The notes beneath the pieces were generated by a model that saw only the letters and a list, made by a program, of their open reading frames with translations, ran no database searches and was not told the origin of the DNA. Below are positions 34,125 to 42,482 of a DNA stretch of 64,000 nt, piece by piece; positions within the stretch are counted from its first letter, which is position 1; the number at the start of each line of letters is the position of its first letter. Position numbers and translations under genes: made by a program. This stretch comes from PKWO01 sp036384915. Lineage in GTDB: Bacteria; Pseudomonadota; Gammaproteobacteria; Burkholderiales; Burkholderiaceae_D. The DNA lies in contig DASVLJ010000038.1 in NCBI GenBank assembly GCA_036384915.1, forward strand, positions 62,001 to 126,000, written 5' to 3'.

Positions 34125-34529
34125 ATGGGGAACGCCGTGACCGGAACAATGGACGAACAACTCAAGACGCTTTTCGACTATACGAAATTCCATATAGGGA
34201 TGTACACCGCGTTGATCGCAGGGATAGTCGGAATTTTTTCGGTCGATTCGACCAAAACGCTATTCCTGTCGATGATCCCCTTTTTGTGCGTCAGTGCGTT
34301 TCTTTTTCTGTTGTCCGGCATGGCAGCGGGCCTTATCGCCAGCAGCATTCCTTACTACAAGACATTTGACGCATTTATGAATGCGAAGATCGGTCCTTGG
34401 AACAAAACCATTTTCACGGCGAGAACCTGCACGCATATTGAGCACCTGCTGTTTTGGTTGGGCTGCACGTCTGCCGTCGGTGGATTCATGTACGTGATGT
34501 GGAGGCACGACCTAATATTGAAGGGCTGA
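34125..34529 (+). CDS. hypothetical small integral membrane protein
   Basis: A 134-residue protein with three to four hydrophobic segments: MYTALIAGIVGIFSV, LFLSMIPFLCVSAFLFLL, GMAAGLIASSIPYY and HLLFWLGCTSAVGGFMYVMW. Family not recognised. ATG 34125 has an AGGAG ribosome site 8 bp upstream; ATG 34152 is the alternative. It stands alone between long non-coding stretches, which suggests recent arrival or loss of neighbours. Confidence 0.55.
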   Translation: MGNAVTGTMDEQLKTLFDYTKFHIGMYTALIAGIVGIFSVDSTKTLFLSMIPFLCVSAFLFLLSGMAAGLIASSIPYYKTFDAFMNAKIGPWNKTIFTARTCTHIEHLLFWLGCTSAVGGFMYVMWRHDLILKG

Positions 34530-34958
34530 ATGATGCGCACGATGGGCGAGAGGAGAAATGCGGTTGTTTTTGCGGTCCATGGTGTCGGTAGCCACGTACC
34601 CGGTGCGATGCCCCAGAGCCTAGCGAATCAACTTCTGGAGACCCTCCCAAAGATTTTATGAATTTCATACTCGTCAAATTAACATCGGTGTGGACGCTAA
34701 ATCTCTTGGCTGGCAGGCACACGCCAAATATATTCAATTCAAACGGCTGCTGGACGCTGTTAAGGATTTACACGTGCTGCCTAACGCTGATCCTGGTATT
34801 GGGAGCGGAGAATGCCAATGATCGAACCTGGATAATAGGCTGACGGTACCGGAAAAGTCCGAATTGGACTTGAAGCTGCCTTGGGAAACGCACTAGCACG
34901 CCGCTTGACGTGTGCAAGACTGGTCGCGCGTCAATCAGGCGCGCTCATCCCGAAGGAT
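34530..34958. other. non-coding stretch, nothing recognised
   Basis: Short open frames are present but none has a convincing start, length or protein pattern. Base composition is more even than in flanking genes. I see no terminator or repeat worth naming. Confidence 0.5.
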
Positions 34959-35074
34959 TGGTGCGGATGAGGGGGATCGAACCCCTACGGACGAATCCAC
35001 ACCATTATTAAATGCCCTAAGCCCGTTAAGGCACTTAGGCAATGATGCGCGGCTACCAGTTACGCCACACCCGC
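34959..35074 (-). tRNA. tRNA-like gene with extended anticodon arm (class II, Leu-like), possibly non-canonical or pseudo
   Basis: On the minus strand a 7-bp acceptor stem (GCGGGTG with CATCCGC), encoded ACCA end, D-arm with GCG/CGC stem and TGGTAG loop, and a 5-bp T-stem AGGGG/CCCCT with loop TTCGATC are all intact. A TTCG-capped variable arm also fits class II tRNAs. The length is 116 nt instead of about 87, because the anticodon arm is enlarged by a hairpin of about 29 nt (TGCCTAAG paired with CTTAGGGCA across a 12-nt loop). No ordinary 7-nt anticodon loop is visible, so no amino acid is assigned. Confidence 0.5.
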
Positions 35075-36148
35075 ATGTCTTTTAGGTTAACAGATTCTTC
35101 ATTTTCCTGTTTCTGCGGCAGAGAAGATTGGCGCGCTGAAACAGAGGATTTATTTGGCGGGAATGCGTAGCACTCCCGCCGCATGGGTCACAAGATGCCA
35201 AGCAAATGCAGAGTCAGGAGCAAATGGCTTATCGCCTGAATACACCTGGCCGCATTAATTGACAGCTTCACCGAGTTTGCAAATCGCTTCTTCATGATGA
35301 GTCACCATGAAAAGGCAGGTTTGCAGGCCTGCGCTCCTGCCGGTTAAGGAAGAGGCGCTTTGCAAGTTACCCTACGCCGGCAAATGACCCGTGTGCGCAC
35401 ACGGATTTCGTCGGTTCAGTTGAGCTTGCGGCGGTTCCAACGGCCAGATGGAACCGGGGATTAAGCCCGTGTCGGTTTCGCGGAAACGATGGACCGGCCC
35501 GGGCTTCCCAATCCTATTAAGAAATTCATTCTATCAAACGTCTATAGGCCCTGTTTGTTGGCGTGCAAGGCGCGGAACCTTGGTGAAACGCAAGGTTCTA
35601 ACCGAAAAGCTCGTTTTTGGTATGAAGCTGCCTTAGCTCCGGGGATTCTTGCGCACTATAGGGCGTTTGCCGTCGGCGCCCGATCCTGAAATCGGACATC
35701 GCGCCACATGGCTTCGCCAGATCATCCGTACATCTGGCCAAGGTCCGCTTTGAGGGTATTGCCGCCAACCAAGAAGACCATCCGTAGTACCCGCCGACCG
35801 GCGGTAAGCTGCCATTAATCCAGCTCAATCGGACCGTATACGCATGCATAACACGCCCCGTACATTTCGGCCGGCCTTGCTGCGGTTATAATGCTGTCGA
35901 AACAAAGACTTGCCTGCTTGAAGCAGGGCTCTTTCTTTGATATCAATTGTTTTCCGGAAATACGATCTGAAAATTTTTCGGGTGGACCTGCCCATTCCGA
36001 AATCCCTGTGTTAACCTTGGTTCAGGGTGGTCATATCGCTTGATTTCGTGTTCAAACCAAAATGCGTGCCTGAAAATGCTGGCCCGGCGCGTACTTTGGC
36101 TTGAATCCGGGGGTGAGTACGGATTTGCTGCGGCATCGCATTGCCGCA
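35075..36148. other. 1.07-kb non-coding stretch between tRNA-like gene and minC
   Basis: No credible gene. Short open frames between 35448 and 35849 have no ribosome sites or recognisable protein pattern. The segment may be remnants of decayed sequence. A promoter for minCDE must lie in its last few hundred bases, but I could not define it with confidence. Confidence 0.5.
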
Positions 36149-37006
36149 ATGGATTCGCGGCTGCGCCTCCCAACGTTTGATGATGACAAACCCCGTTTCA
36201 TGGCAAAAATCCAAACCCGCAAAGCGGTAGAAATCAAGATAGCAACCGTCGTCGCCGCAGTTGTCATCCTGCGCGACTTCGATCTCGCCGCCATCGAAGC
36301 GGCGATGCGGGAAATCACCGGCGGCACCTCCGACTATTTCGACAACGAACTCGCCGCTGTCGACGTGTCGGCTTGCGACCTGGCCGATAGCGCCATCGAT
36401 TGGGTGGCCCTGATTGCCTTGTTCAAGTCGCACAGCCTGAACCTCGTCGCGGTGCGCGGCGCGCGCCCCGAGATGGAGCAAGCTATCCTGGCACAGGGCT
36501 TGAGCCTCGATGCGAGCGTCAAGCCGCGCGGTGCGGCACAGGAAGAGTCCGAACCTCAGCCTGTGGCGGTACAGTCCGAACCCGAACCGCCTGCGGCAGC
36601 GCAACCGGCTCCCTCGCCGGAACAACCTGCGGTCGCGTCCGCTCCGGCGCGCTCCACGATGATCGTCGACACGCCCGTGCGCAGCGGCCAGCGCATCTAT
36701 GCGCGCGGCAGCGATCTGGTCGTGACCGCCATCGTCAACCCCGGCGCCGAACTGATCGCCGACGGCAGCATCCATATTTATGCGCCCTTGCGCGGCCGCG
36801 CGCTGGCCGGCGCGAGCGGCGATGCCTCGTCGCGCATCTTCTCCATGAGCATGGAAGCCGAGCTGGTGTCGATAGCGGGCATGTACCGCACCTTCGAAGA
36901 GGGCTGGCCCAAGGAATTGGCGAAAAAGGCCGTACAGGTGAGCCTGGCCGGCGACCGCATCGATTTCCGCTCGATGGCTGCGGGCGAAACGCATTCCAAG
37001 AAATAA
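36149..37006 (+). CDS. minC: septum site-determining protein MinC
   Basis: A 285-residue inhibitor of FtsZ polymerisation. The N-terminal domain (about residues 18-115: ATVVAAVVILRDFDLAAIEAAM) is followed by a long Pro/Ala/Glu/Gln-rich linker and the C-terminal beta-helix that binds MinD (IVDTPVRSGQRIYARGSDLVV, GAELIADGSIHIYAPLRGRALAGASGD). It is the first gene of minCDE, 16 bp before minD. The start is uncertain: ATG 36149, ATG 36200 or an upstream GTG are possible, and none has a clear ribosome site. Confidence 0.93.
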   Translation: MDSRLRLPTFDDDKPRFMAKIQTRKAVEIKIATVVAAVVILRDFDLAAIEAAMREITGGTSDYFDNELAAVDVSACDLADSAIDWVALIALFKSHSLNLVAVRGARPEMEQAILAQGLSLDASVKPRGAAQEESEPQPVAVQSEPEPPAAAQPAPSPEQPAVASAPARSTMIVDTPVRSGQRIYARGSDLVVTAIVNPGAELIADGSIHIYAPLRGRALAGASGDASSRIFSMSMEAELVSIAGMYRTFEEGWPKELAKKAVQVSLAGDRIDFRSMAAGETHSKK

Positions 37007-37022
37007 ACGAAAGGAACCCTTC

Positions 37023-37838
37023 GTGGCAAAAATCATCGTAGTCACTTCAGGCAAAGGCGGCGTCGGCAAAACCACGTCCTCCGCCAGTTTTGCATCAGGC
37101 CTGGCCATGCGCGGGCACAAGACGGCCGTGGTCGATTTCGACGTGGGCCTGCGCAATCTCGACCTCATCATGGGCTGCGAGCGGCGCGTGGTGTACGACT
37201 TCATCAACGTCATCAACAACGAGGCGACGCTGAACCAGGCCTTGATCAAGGACAAGCATTGCGAAAACCTGTACGTGCTGCCGGCTTCGCAGACGCGCGA
37301 CAAGGATGCGCTGTCCGAGGAAGGCGTCGAACGCGTGTTGAACGATCTGGCCAAGATGGATTTCGAATACATCATCTGCGATTCGCCGGCCGGCATCGAG
37401 CACGGCGCCGTGATGGCGCTGACCTTCGCCGACGAGGCGCTGATCGTGACCAACCCGGAAGTGTCGTCGGTGCGCGATTCGGACCGCATCCTGGGCATCA
37501 TCCAGGCCAAGTCGCGCCGCGCCTTGAACGGCCAGGAACCGGTCAAGGAGCATTTGTTGATCACGCGCTACGTACCCAAGCGCGTCGAAGCGGGCGAGAT
37601 GCTGTCGTATTCCGACGTACAGGAAATCCTGCGCATCCCGCTGATCGGCATCATCCCCGAATCGGAATCGGTGCTGCATGCATCGAACCAGGGCAACCCG
37701 GCAATCCACATGGATGGCAGCGACGTGTCGGAAGCCTACAAGGACGTGATTGCGCGCTTTCTGGGAGAGGAAGTGGCGATGCGCTTCACCAACTATGAAA
37801 AACCGGGTCTGTTCCAGCGCATTTTTAAAGGCAAGTGA
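37023..37838 (+). CDS. minD: septum site-determining ATPase MinD
   Basis: A 271-residue deviant-Walker ParA/MinD ATPase. The P-loop is GKGGVGKTTSS at residues 10-20, the switch DFDVGLRNLD is about 38-47, and the C terminus (FQRIFKGK) is the amphipathic membrane-targeting helix. It recruits MinC to the membrane and oscillates with MinE. A GTG start is used. It is followed after 3 bp by minE. Confidence 0.97.
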   Translation: MAKIIVVTSGKGGVGKTTSSASFASGLAMRGHKTAVVDFDVGLRNLDLIMGCERRVVYDFINVINNEATLNQALIKDKHCENLYVLPASQTRDKDALSEEGVERVLNDLAKMDFEYIICDSPAGIEHGAVMALTFADEALIVTNPEVSSVRDSDRILGIIQAKSRRALNGQEPVKEHLLITRYVPKRVEAGEMLSYSDVQEILRIPLIGIIPESESVLHASNQGNPAIHMDGSDVSEAYKDVIARFLGEEVAMRFTNYEKPGLFQRIFKGK

Positions 37839-37841
37839 TCT

Positions 37842-38099
37842 ATGGCTCTGCTTTCATTCTTATTCAACAGCAAGCCCAAGTCGGCGAACACCGCGAAGGA
37901 GCGGCTGCAAATCATCATCGCGCGCGAGCGCAACGGCCGCGCAGGCCCCGACTTCCTTCCGGCCATGCACCAGGAATTGATTGCGGTGATTTCGAAATAC
38001 ACCAAGGTCAATGCCGACGACATCAAGATTTCGCTTGACCGTCAGGGCAACCTGGAAGTGCTCGATGTGAATGTGGTTTTGCCGGATCTCGCGCAGTAG
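37842..38099 (+). CDS. minE: cell division topological specificity factor MinE
   Basis: An 85-residue protein. Its N-terminal helix (LLSFLFNSKPKSANTAKERLQIIIARER) binds membrane and activates MinD ATPase, and its C-terminal beta/helix domain (LIAVISKYTKVNADDIKISLDRQGNLEVLDVNVVLPD) dimerises. It completes minCDE; length is normal. Confidence 0.96.
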   Translation: MALLSFLFNSKPKSANTAKERLQIIIARERNGRAGPDFLPAMHQELIAVISKYTKVNADDIKISLDRQGNLEVLDVNVVLPDLAQ

Positions 38100-38146
38100 A
38101 AGGCCGGCAAAAGGCTTTTATTCGCAAACTGGCCCGCGTCCCAGGC

Positions 38147-40618
38147 CTACGGTGCCGCTTCCGCACCCGCCCCCATCGAACGGGCGCCCGAAAGCAGCGT
38201 CTCGACCGCGCGTTCGAACACCGGCGCGCTTTCCATCAGGCAGACCGAACCCTCGCGCAGGGCCTTGATCAGGGATGATGCCGAGTACACCACGGGCAGC
38301 GTCTTGTCTTCCAGCATGAACATGTAGAGCGTCTTGCGCTTGCTGATCCAGTTCAACCGCGCCAGCTTGTAGCCCGCATCGGTCCAGCGCTCGACGCAAG
38401 TGCCGACCTGCATGTGGATCAGCCAGTCGGCATCGGATTCGAAGGTCGGCGTTTCCTCGCGTTCCAGGTCGAGTTCGATTTCCATGTGGCGCCTGGCCAG
38501 CTCGGCCTCGAATTTCTCGGTCTCGGCCGCGATCGGCGCCTGGGTTTCGGCGCCGATGGTCAAGAGCGAGAAGTGATGGCGCATCTCGTCCAGGCTCATT
38601 TGCGGGAAAGCGCCGACCGTCACGTTGGGCCGCAACAGCTGCGCGTGCACCGGCATCAGCTGGTCGAGCGCTTCGCGCGCCTCCTGCTCGGGCATCTGCA
38701 GCAGGCTCATGCCCGCTTTCAGGCTGCGCGCCAGGCGCGGCAGCATGTTCATCAGCGCGGCGCGCTCTTCGTTGCTGCGCTTTTCCTGCGCGCTCCAGAT
38801 CAGGTCGGGAAGCAGCTCGCGGTAGACGCCGATGAAGTTGTCTTCGTCGACGTGCTGCAGATGCTCGACTTCCAGCACCGGCAGCCAGATGCGTACGATG
38901 AATTCCACCACGCGCTGGTCGATGCGGAAAACCGCCAGCCAGGGCGGCACGAGCAAGGGCGCCTGGGCCGGCGCCTCGCTTTGCTCGACCTGTTCCAGCA
39001 CCTCGGCCGAAGAGGAGACCGTGGCATCGGTCTTGGGTAGGTCTTCCACCAGGAAGCGCTCGAGTTCGATCAGGCAATCGGAGAAAACATCGATATTGTC
39101 GATGAATTCGGCCAAAACCCTGTCGGCAATGCGCGTGATTTCGCCTTCGATGCTCTTCCCCGCCGGAGTTTCGGGGTCAATGGCAACGGCCGCCGAGCCC
39201 ATACGGTTGACCAGCTGGCGCGCAGGATGATCGGCCTGACGCAGCATGTCGGGGGCCATCAAGGCGGCTTTAAGGAAGGGAACCTGCAAGCGGCCGATCT
39301 GGCGCCGCAACTCCGGCGGGATGCTCTTGTCGGCCAGTATCAGCTCGAACAGCATGCCGACCACGTCGATGGCGATGCGCTCGAGCTGGGTGAGCTTTTG
39401 GGCAAGTTGCTGGCTCAGGGCAAACAATTGGTTCTGCTCGGGTGCCACGCCCTCCGCGATGCTTTCGCCCCGCGCGACGCGGCGCTGGGCCTGATCCAGC
39501 ATTTGCATCAACTGCGGCGAACCGGGGGCGTGCGCCGGCGCTTCCGCCGGTTGCAAGCCCAGCGCCTGGATATCCTGCGAGATTGCAGGCCAGCCCTGCG
39601 CCTGGGCCGGGGGCCGGAAAATGCCTTCCATGACACGTTCGAAGCTATGCGCGGCTGGGCCGTCTTCCCCCCGAGGCGCTGCAGTGCCGCCCTGCGCCCG
39701 CCCTCCGGCGGTATGCTCAGAACCGCCGAACCCGCCTTCGGGCAGCGTCGGCGCGTCCGGGAAAAGCGATCCCTGCGCATCGCCCGCGGCGGCGGAACCG
39801 CCGCCTGTTCCTCCAGCCCCACCCGCGGGGCCGGCCCCGCCGCCCTGCGGGGCCGGCCCCGCATTCATGGACTCGAACATGCGCTGCAAGCCCGGCATGA
39901 TGCGGGCATTGACTTCGGCGGCATAGCGCAAGGCCTCGGCTTCGCCCTCGAATTCGTGCCGGCTGCGCGCATGGCGGTGGCGCTGCGCCATCAATTGGCC
40001 GTGCATGCCGTTGCTTTCGAACACTTCAACCAGCGTCGCGTAAAAATCAGCCAGCCGCGCCGCAAGAACCTCGGAGAGCAAGGTGTACAGCTTTTGGCTG
40101 ACTTCTTCCTCACTGACCATCTGACGCAACACGTCGAGCAGGCTGCGCGCCATCAGGTAGGGGCGGAACGGGTTTTCGCGCTCGACGGCATCGTGCTTGC
40201 CGTGCATCTGGGCGACGATCAGATTGAGCCGTTTCAAATGAATGTCGTCGGCATCGCGGATACGCAATACCAAGCGGTCGACTTCAATCAAGGTCTGGAC
40301 TGCTTCGTCGTCCACCAGGCTCAGGTTGGACATCGAAATCTTGTTGATATCGACGCGCCAGTCCTTGTACATCGTTTCGGTCGCGCGCTCAAGCAGCCCG
40401 CGATAGCGTTCCTCGACGCGCTTGAGGAATGCCTTGCCGCTGTTATGGATGAACTGCCTGCTCGTGCTCAATTCGTATTGCTCGGCGCCGCTGCGCACCT
40501 CGGGCAGCATTTGCTCAATCCGCGCTTCCATGTCGAACAGGCCTTGCTGCACGATCGCGGTAAAACCGAACAGCGCGCGTTCTTTGGCAAGTTGCAGGAC
40601 GTTGTCTGTAGTTTGCAT
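38147..40618 (-). CDS. DUF1631 family protein
   Basis: An 823-residue cytoplasmic protein of the DUF1631 family, common in Beta- and Gammaproteobacteria and of unknown function. Family features are the FLKRVEERYRGLLER and DWRVDINKISMSNLSLVDDE stretches near the N terminus, a Gly/Ala-rich low-complexity segment (about 260-330) and long helical regions. The C terminus has a PilZ-like character by eye (RLNWISKRKTLYMFM), which is speculative. It is convergent with minE and monocistronic as far as seen. Confidence 0.85.
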   Translation of the reverse strand: MQTTDNVLQLAKERALFGFTAIVQQGLFDMEARIEQMLPEVRSGAEQYELSTSRQFIHNSGKAFLKRVEERYRGLLERATETMYKDWRVDINKISMSNLSLVDDEAVQTLIEVDRLVLRIRDADDIHLKRLNLIVAQMHGKHDAVERENPFRPYLMARSLLDVLRQMVSEEEVSQKLYTLLSEVLAARLADFYATLVEVFESNGMHGQLMAQRHRHARSRHEFEGEAEALRYAAEVNARIMPGLQRMFESMNAGPAPQGGGAGPAGGAGGTGGGSAAAGDAQGSLFPDAPTLPEGGFGGSEHTAGGRAQGGTAAPRGEDGPAAHSFERVMEGIFRPPAQAQGWPAISQDIQALGLQPAEAPAHAPGSPQLMQMLDQAQRRVARGESIAEGVAPEQNQLFALSQQLAQKLTQLERIAIDVVGMLFELILADKSIPPELRRQIGRLQVPFLKAALMAPDMLRQADHPARQLVNRMGSAAVAIDPETPAGKSIEGEITRIADRVLAEFIDNIDVFSDCLIELERFLVEDLPKTDATVSSSAEVLEQVEQSEAPAQAPLLVPPWLAVFRIDQRVVEFIVRIWLPVLEVEHLQHVDEDNFIGVYRELLPDLIWSAQEKRSNEERAALMNMLPRLARSLKAGMSLLQMPEQEAREALDQLMPVHAQLLRPNVTVGAFPQMSLDEMRHHFSLLTIGAETQAPIAAETEKFEAELARRHMEIELDLEREETPTFESDADWLIHMQVGTCVERWTDAGYKLARLNWISKRKTLYMFMLEDKTLPVVYSASSLIKALREGSVCLMESAPVFERAVETLLSGARSMGAGAEAAP

Positions 40619-40774
40619 GACGAGTGGAGCGTGTGGGGCGCTAAAGGGCAGCCGAAGCTATTTGACCATAGCTTACCCGGTTCGGTTCATGTCCGGGAGA
40701 AATCATGTGCATTTTGCAATGCAGGAACGGCGCATTGTACACAAGTTTCGAAATAGCTCCCCGGCAAATGAGCA

Positions 40775-41887
40775 TCACCCCAGATCGACACTGGCCTGCG
40801 CGGCGCGCAAAGCCTTCGCCTGGCGGTGGCGTGCACGCAGGCGCGGATCGGTCATGACCTGGCCAGCCGTCTCGCCTATGGCCATGGCGATGCCCAGGAG
40901 CGGCAATACCAGCATCAGCCCCGCCACGCCGGCTTCGGCTCCGCCGATGAAAATCATCAGCACGGTCAAGAGCGGGTGCATGCGCAGGCTGCGGCCCAGG
41001 GTGAGCGGCATGAAGACGAAATCGTCGAGCAGGCGGGCCGCAACGAACACGCCGATGGCGCCATAGGCCACCAGCGGGTCGTTCGGCGCATCGGTGGCCG
41101 CCACCAGCACCACCATCAGGCAGCCCAGCACCGAACCGACGAAGGGAATCCAGGCCAGCACGGCGGCGATGAAGCCGAGCGTCAGCGGCGCCGAGATGCC
41201 GATGGCCCACAATCCGCCGCCCAGCACCAGCGTATCGATCACGGTCAGCTTCATCAATCCGCCGAAATAGCGCCGCGCGGTCTGGTCGACCTCGTGCAGC
41301 AGGTAGAGCGTGCGTTCGAAGAAGGCATTGGGCACGGCGTGGCTGAGGAATTTCTTGAAGCGCCGGCCGTCGCGCAGGAAGAAGAAAGCCAGGAACGGGG
41401 CCAGCACCACGGACGGCAGCCAGGACACGATGGAAACCAGAAAATCGGCGATATGCTGCTGCGCGAAATTCTCCGAATAGCCGGAGAGACGCATATCCAC
41501 CAATTCGCTCAGATGGGCCCGCTGCAGCACGCCGAAACGCTGCTCCAGCATCGTCGCCGAATTGCGCACGAACGCCATGCCGCCGTCGAGATAGCGCCCC
41601 AGCATGTCTTGCCACGAGCCGGCATGGGCCACCACCCAGGGCGCGCAAAAGAGACCGGCCAGGAGCAGTACCAGAAAGAACCCGCCGGTGACGATGGTGG
41701 CCGCCATGCTGCGCGAGACGCCCAGCAGCAACAGGCGTATCGTCAGCGGCATCATCAGGTAATACAGGATCACGCCGAGCATGAAAGGCACCACCAGCCA
41801 TAGCACCTGGCGCAACAGGAACAGGGCCAGGCAGGTGCCGCCTATGATGCAGAGCCAGACGACGGGACCGGAGCGCGACTCGTTCAT
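40775..41887 (-). CDS. AI-2E family transporter
   Basis: A 370-residue inner-membrane protein with seven to eight hydrophobic segments, the AI-2E/PerM/TqsA fold. Seen are LFLLRQVLWLVVPFMLGVILYYLMMP at the N terminus and a late FVGSVLGCLMVVLVA stretch, with the PFLAFFFLRDGRRF segment typical of the family. Some members export autoinducer-2, others do not; this cannot be decided. It follows the cNMP-binding gene after 4 bp, so they are co-transcribed. Confidence 0.9.
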   Translation of the reverse strand: MNESRSGPVVWLCIIGGTCLALFLLRQVLWLVVPFMLGVILYYLMMPLTIRLLLLGVSRSMAATIVTGGFFLVLLLAGLFCAPWVVAHAGSWQDMLGRYLDGGMAFVRNSATMLEQRFGVLQRAHLSELVDMRLSGYSENFAQQHIADFLVSIVSWLPSVVLAPFLAFFFLRDGRRFKKFLSHAVPNAFFERTLYLLHEVDQTARRYFGGLMKLTVIDTLVLGGGLWAIGISAPLTLGFIAAVLAWIPFVGSVLGCLMVVLVAATDAPNDPLVAYGAIGVFVAARLLDDFVFMPLTLGRSLRMHPLLTVLMIFIGGAEAGVAGLMLVLPLLGIAMAIGETAGQVMTDPRLRARHRQAKALRAAQASVDLG

Positions 41888-41891
41888 GGGC

Positions 41892-42371
41892 TCACAATAC
41901 CTCTATCCTGGGCCGTCCCTGCAGCGCGCCGCGCAGGCGTTGCGCCAGGTTGCGCGCCAGCTGCAGCGAAATCTTGTAACCGATGCGCGCATCGATTTCC
42001 ATCAGCGCAATGAAGTCGGCGCGGAAGAACACCGCCATCTCGCAAGCTTCCTTGGCCTTGATCTGGGCGCTGCGCGGCGTGTTGTCGAGCAGGGCCAGGT
42101 CGCCGAAAAAGCTGCCGGAAGACAGCTCCGCGACGACTTCCCGCACGCCGTCGACACTGCGCGTCACCGTGACCGTGCCGGAGAGCAGGATATAGAGCGC
42201 CTGCCCTTCCTCCCCCTCGTCGAACACGATCTCGCCCGCCATGAACTCGCGCAGGTGCAGCAAGCTGTCGACGATTTTCAATTCGCGCGACGTGAGGCTG
42301 GAAAACAGCGGCAGCGTATTCAGGCGCTGCAAATGCGCCGGCAGGCGGCTTGAATTAAGAAAACTGAACAC
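41892..42371 (-). CDS. stand-alone cyclic-nucleotide-binding domain protein
   Basis: A 159-residue protein that is almost entirely one cNMP-binding domain: beta roll with GEIVFDEGEEGQALYILLSGTVTV, then SSGSFFGDLALLDNTPRSAQIKAKE, which is the phosphate-binding cassette with conserved Gly-Asp and Arg. There is no helix-turn-helix after the C helix, so it does not bind DNA like Crp. GTG 42371 is preferred because of the AAGGGGA site before it. It likely regulates a partner by protein contact; the AI-2E transporter gene 4 bp downstream is the obvious candidate. Confidence 0.85.
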   Translation of the reverse strand: MFSFLNSSRLPAHLQRLNTLPLFSSLTSRELKIVDSLLHLREFMAGEIVFDEGEEGQALYILLSGTVTVTRSVDGVREVVAELSSGSFFGDLALLDNTPRSAQIKAKEACEMAVFFRADFIALMEIDARIGYKISLQLARNLAQRLRGALQGRPRIEVL

Positions 42372-42482
42372 TCGGTCCCCTTGAAAATTCCGCGATGCGC
42401 GCGGGCTGGAAAGAATTTGCCGGGTGGGTGGCACTCCGCTCAGCCACCGTACGGTCCTGCGATTCGTTTTCGCCCTGCGAAC

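Noticed and set aside
34959..35074. tRNA interrupted by a group I intron
   Set aside because: The extra part is only about 29 nt; group I introns in bacterial tRNAs are over 200 nt with P/Q/R/S core elements, which are absent.
35448..35849. Short open frames on both strands
   Set aside because: No start signal, low complexity, no recognisable protein pattern; region appears non-coding.
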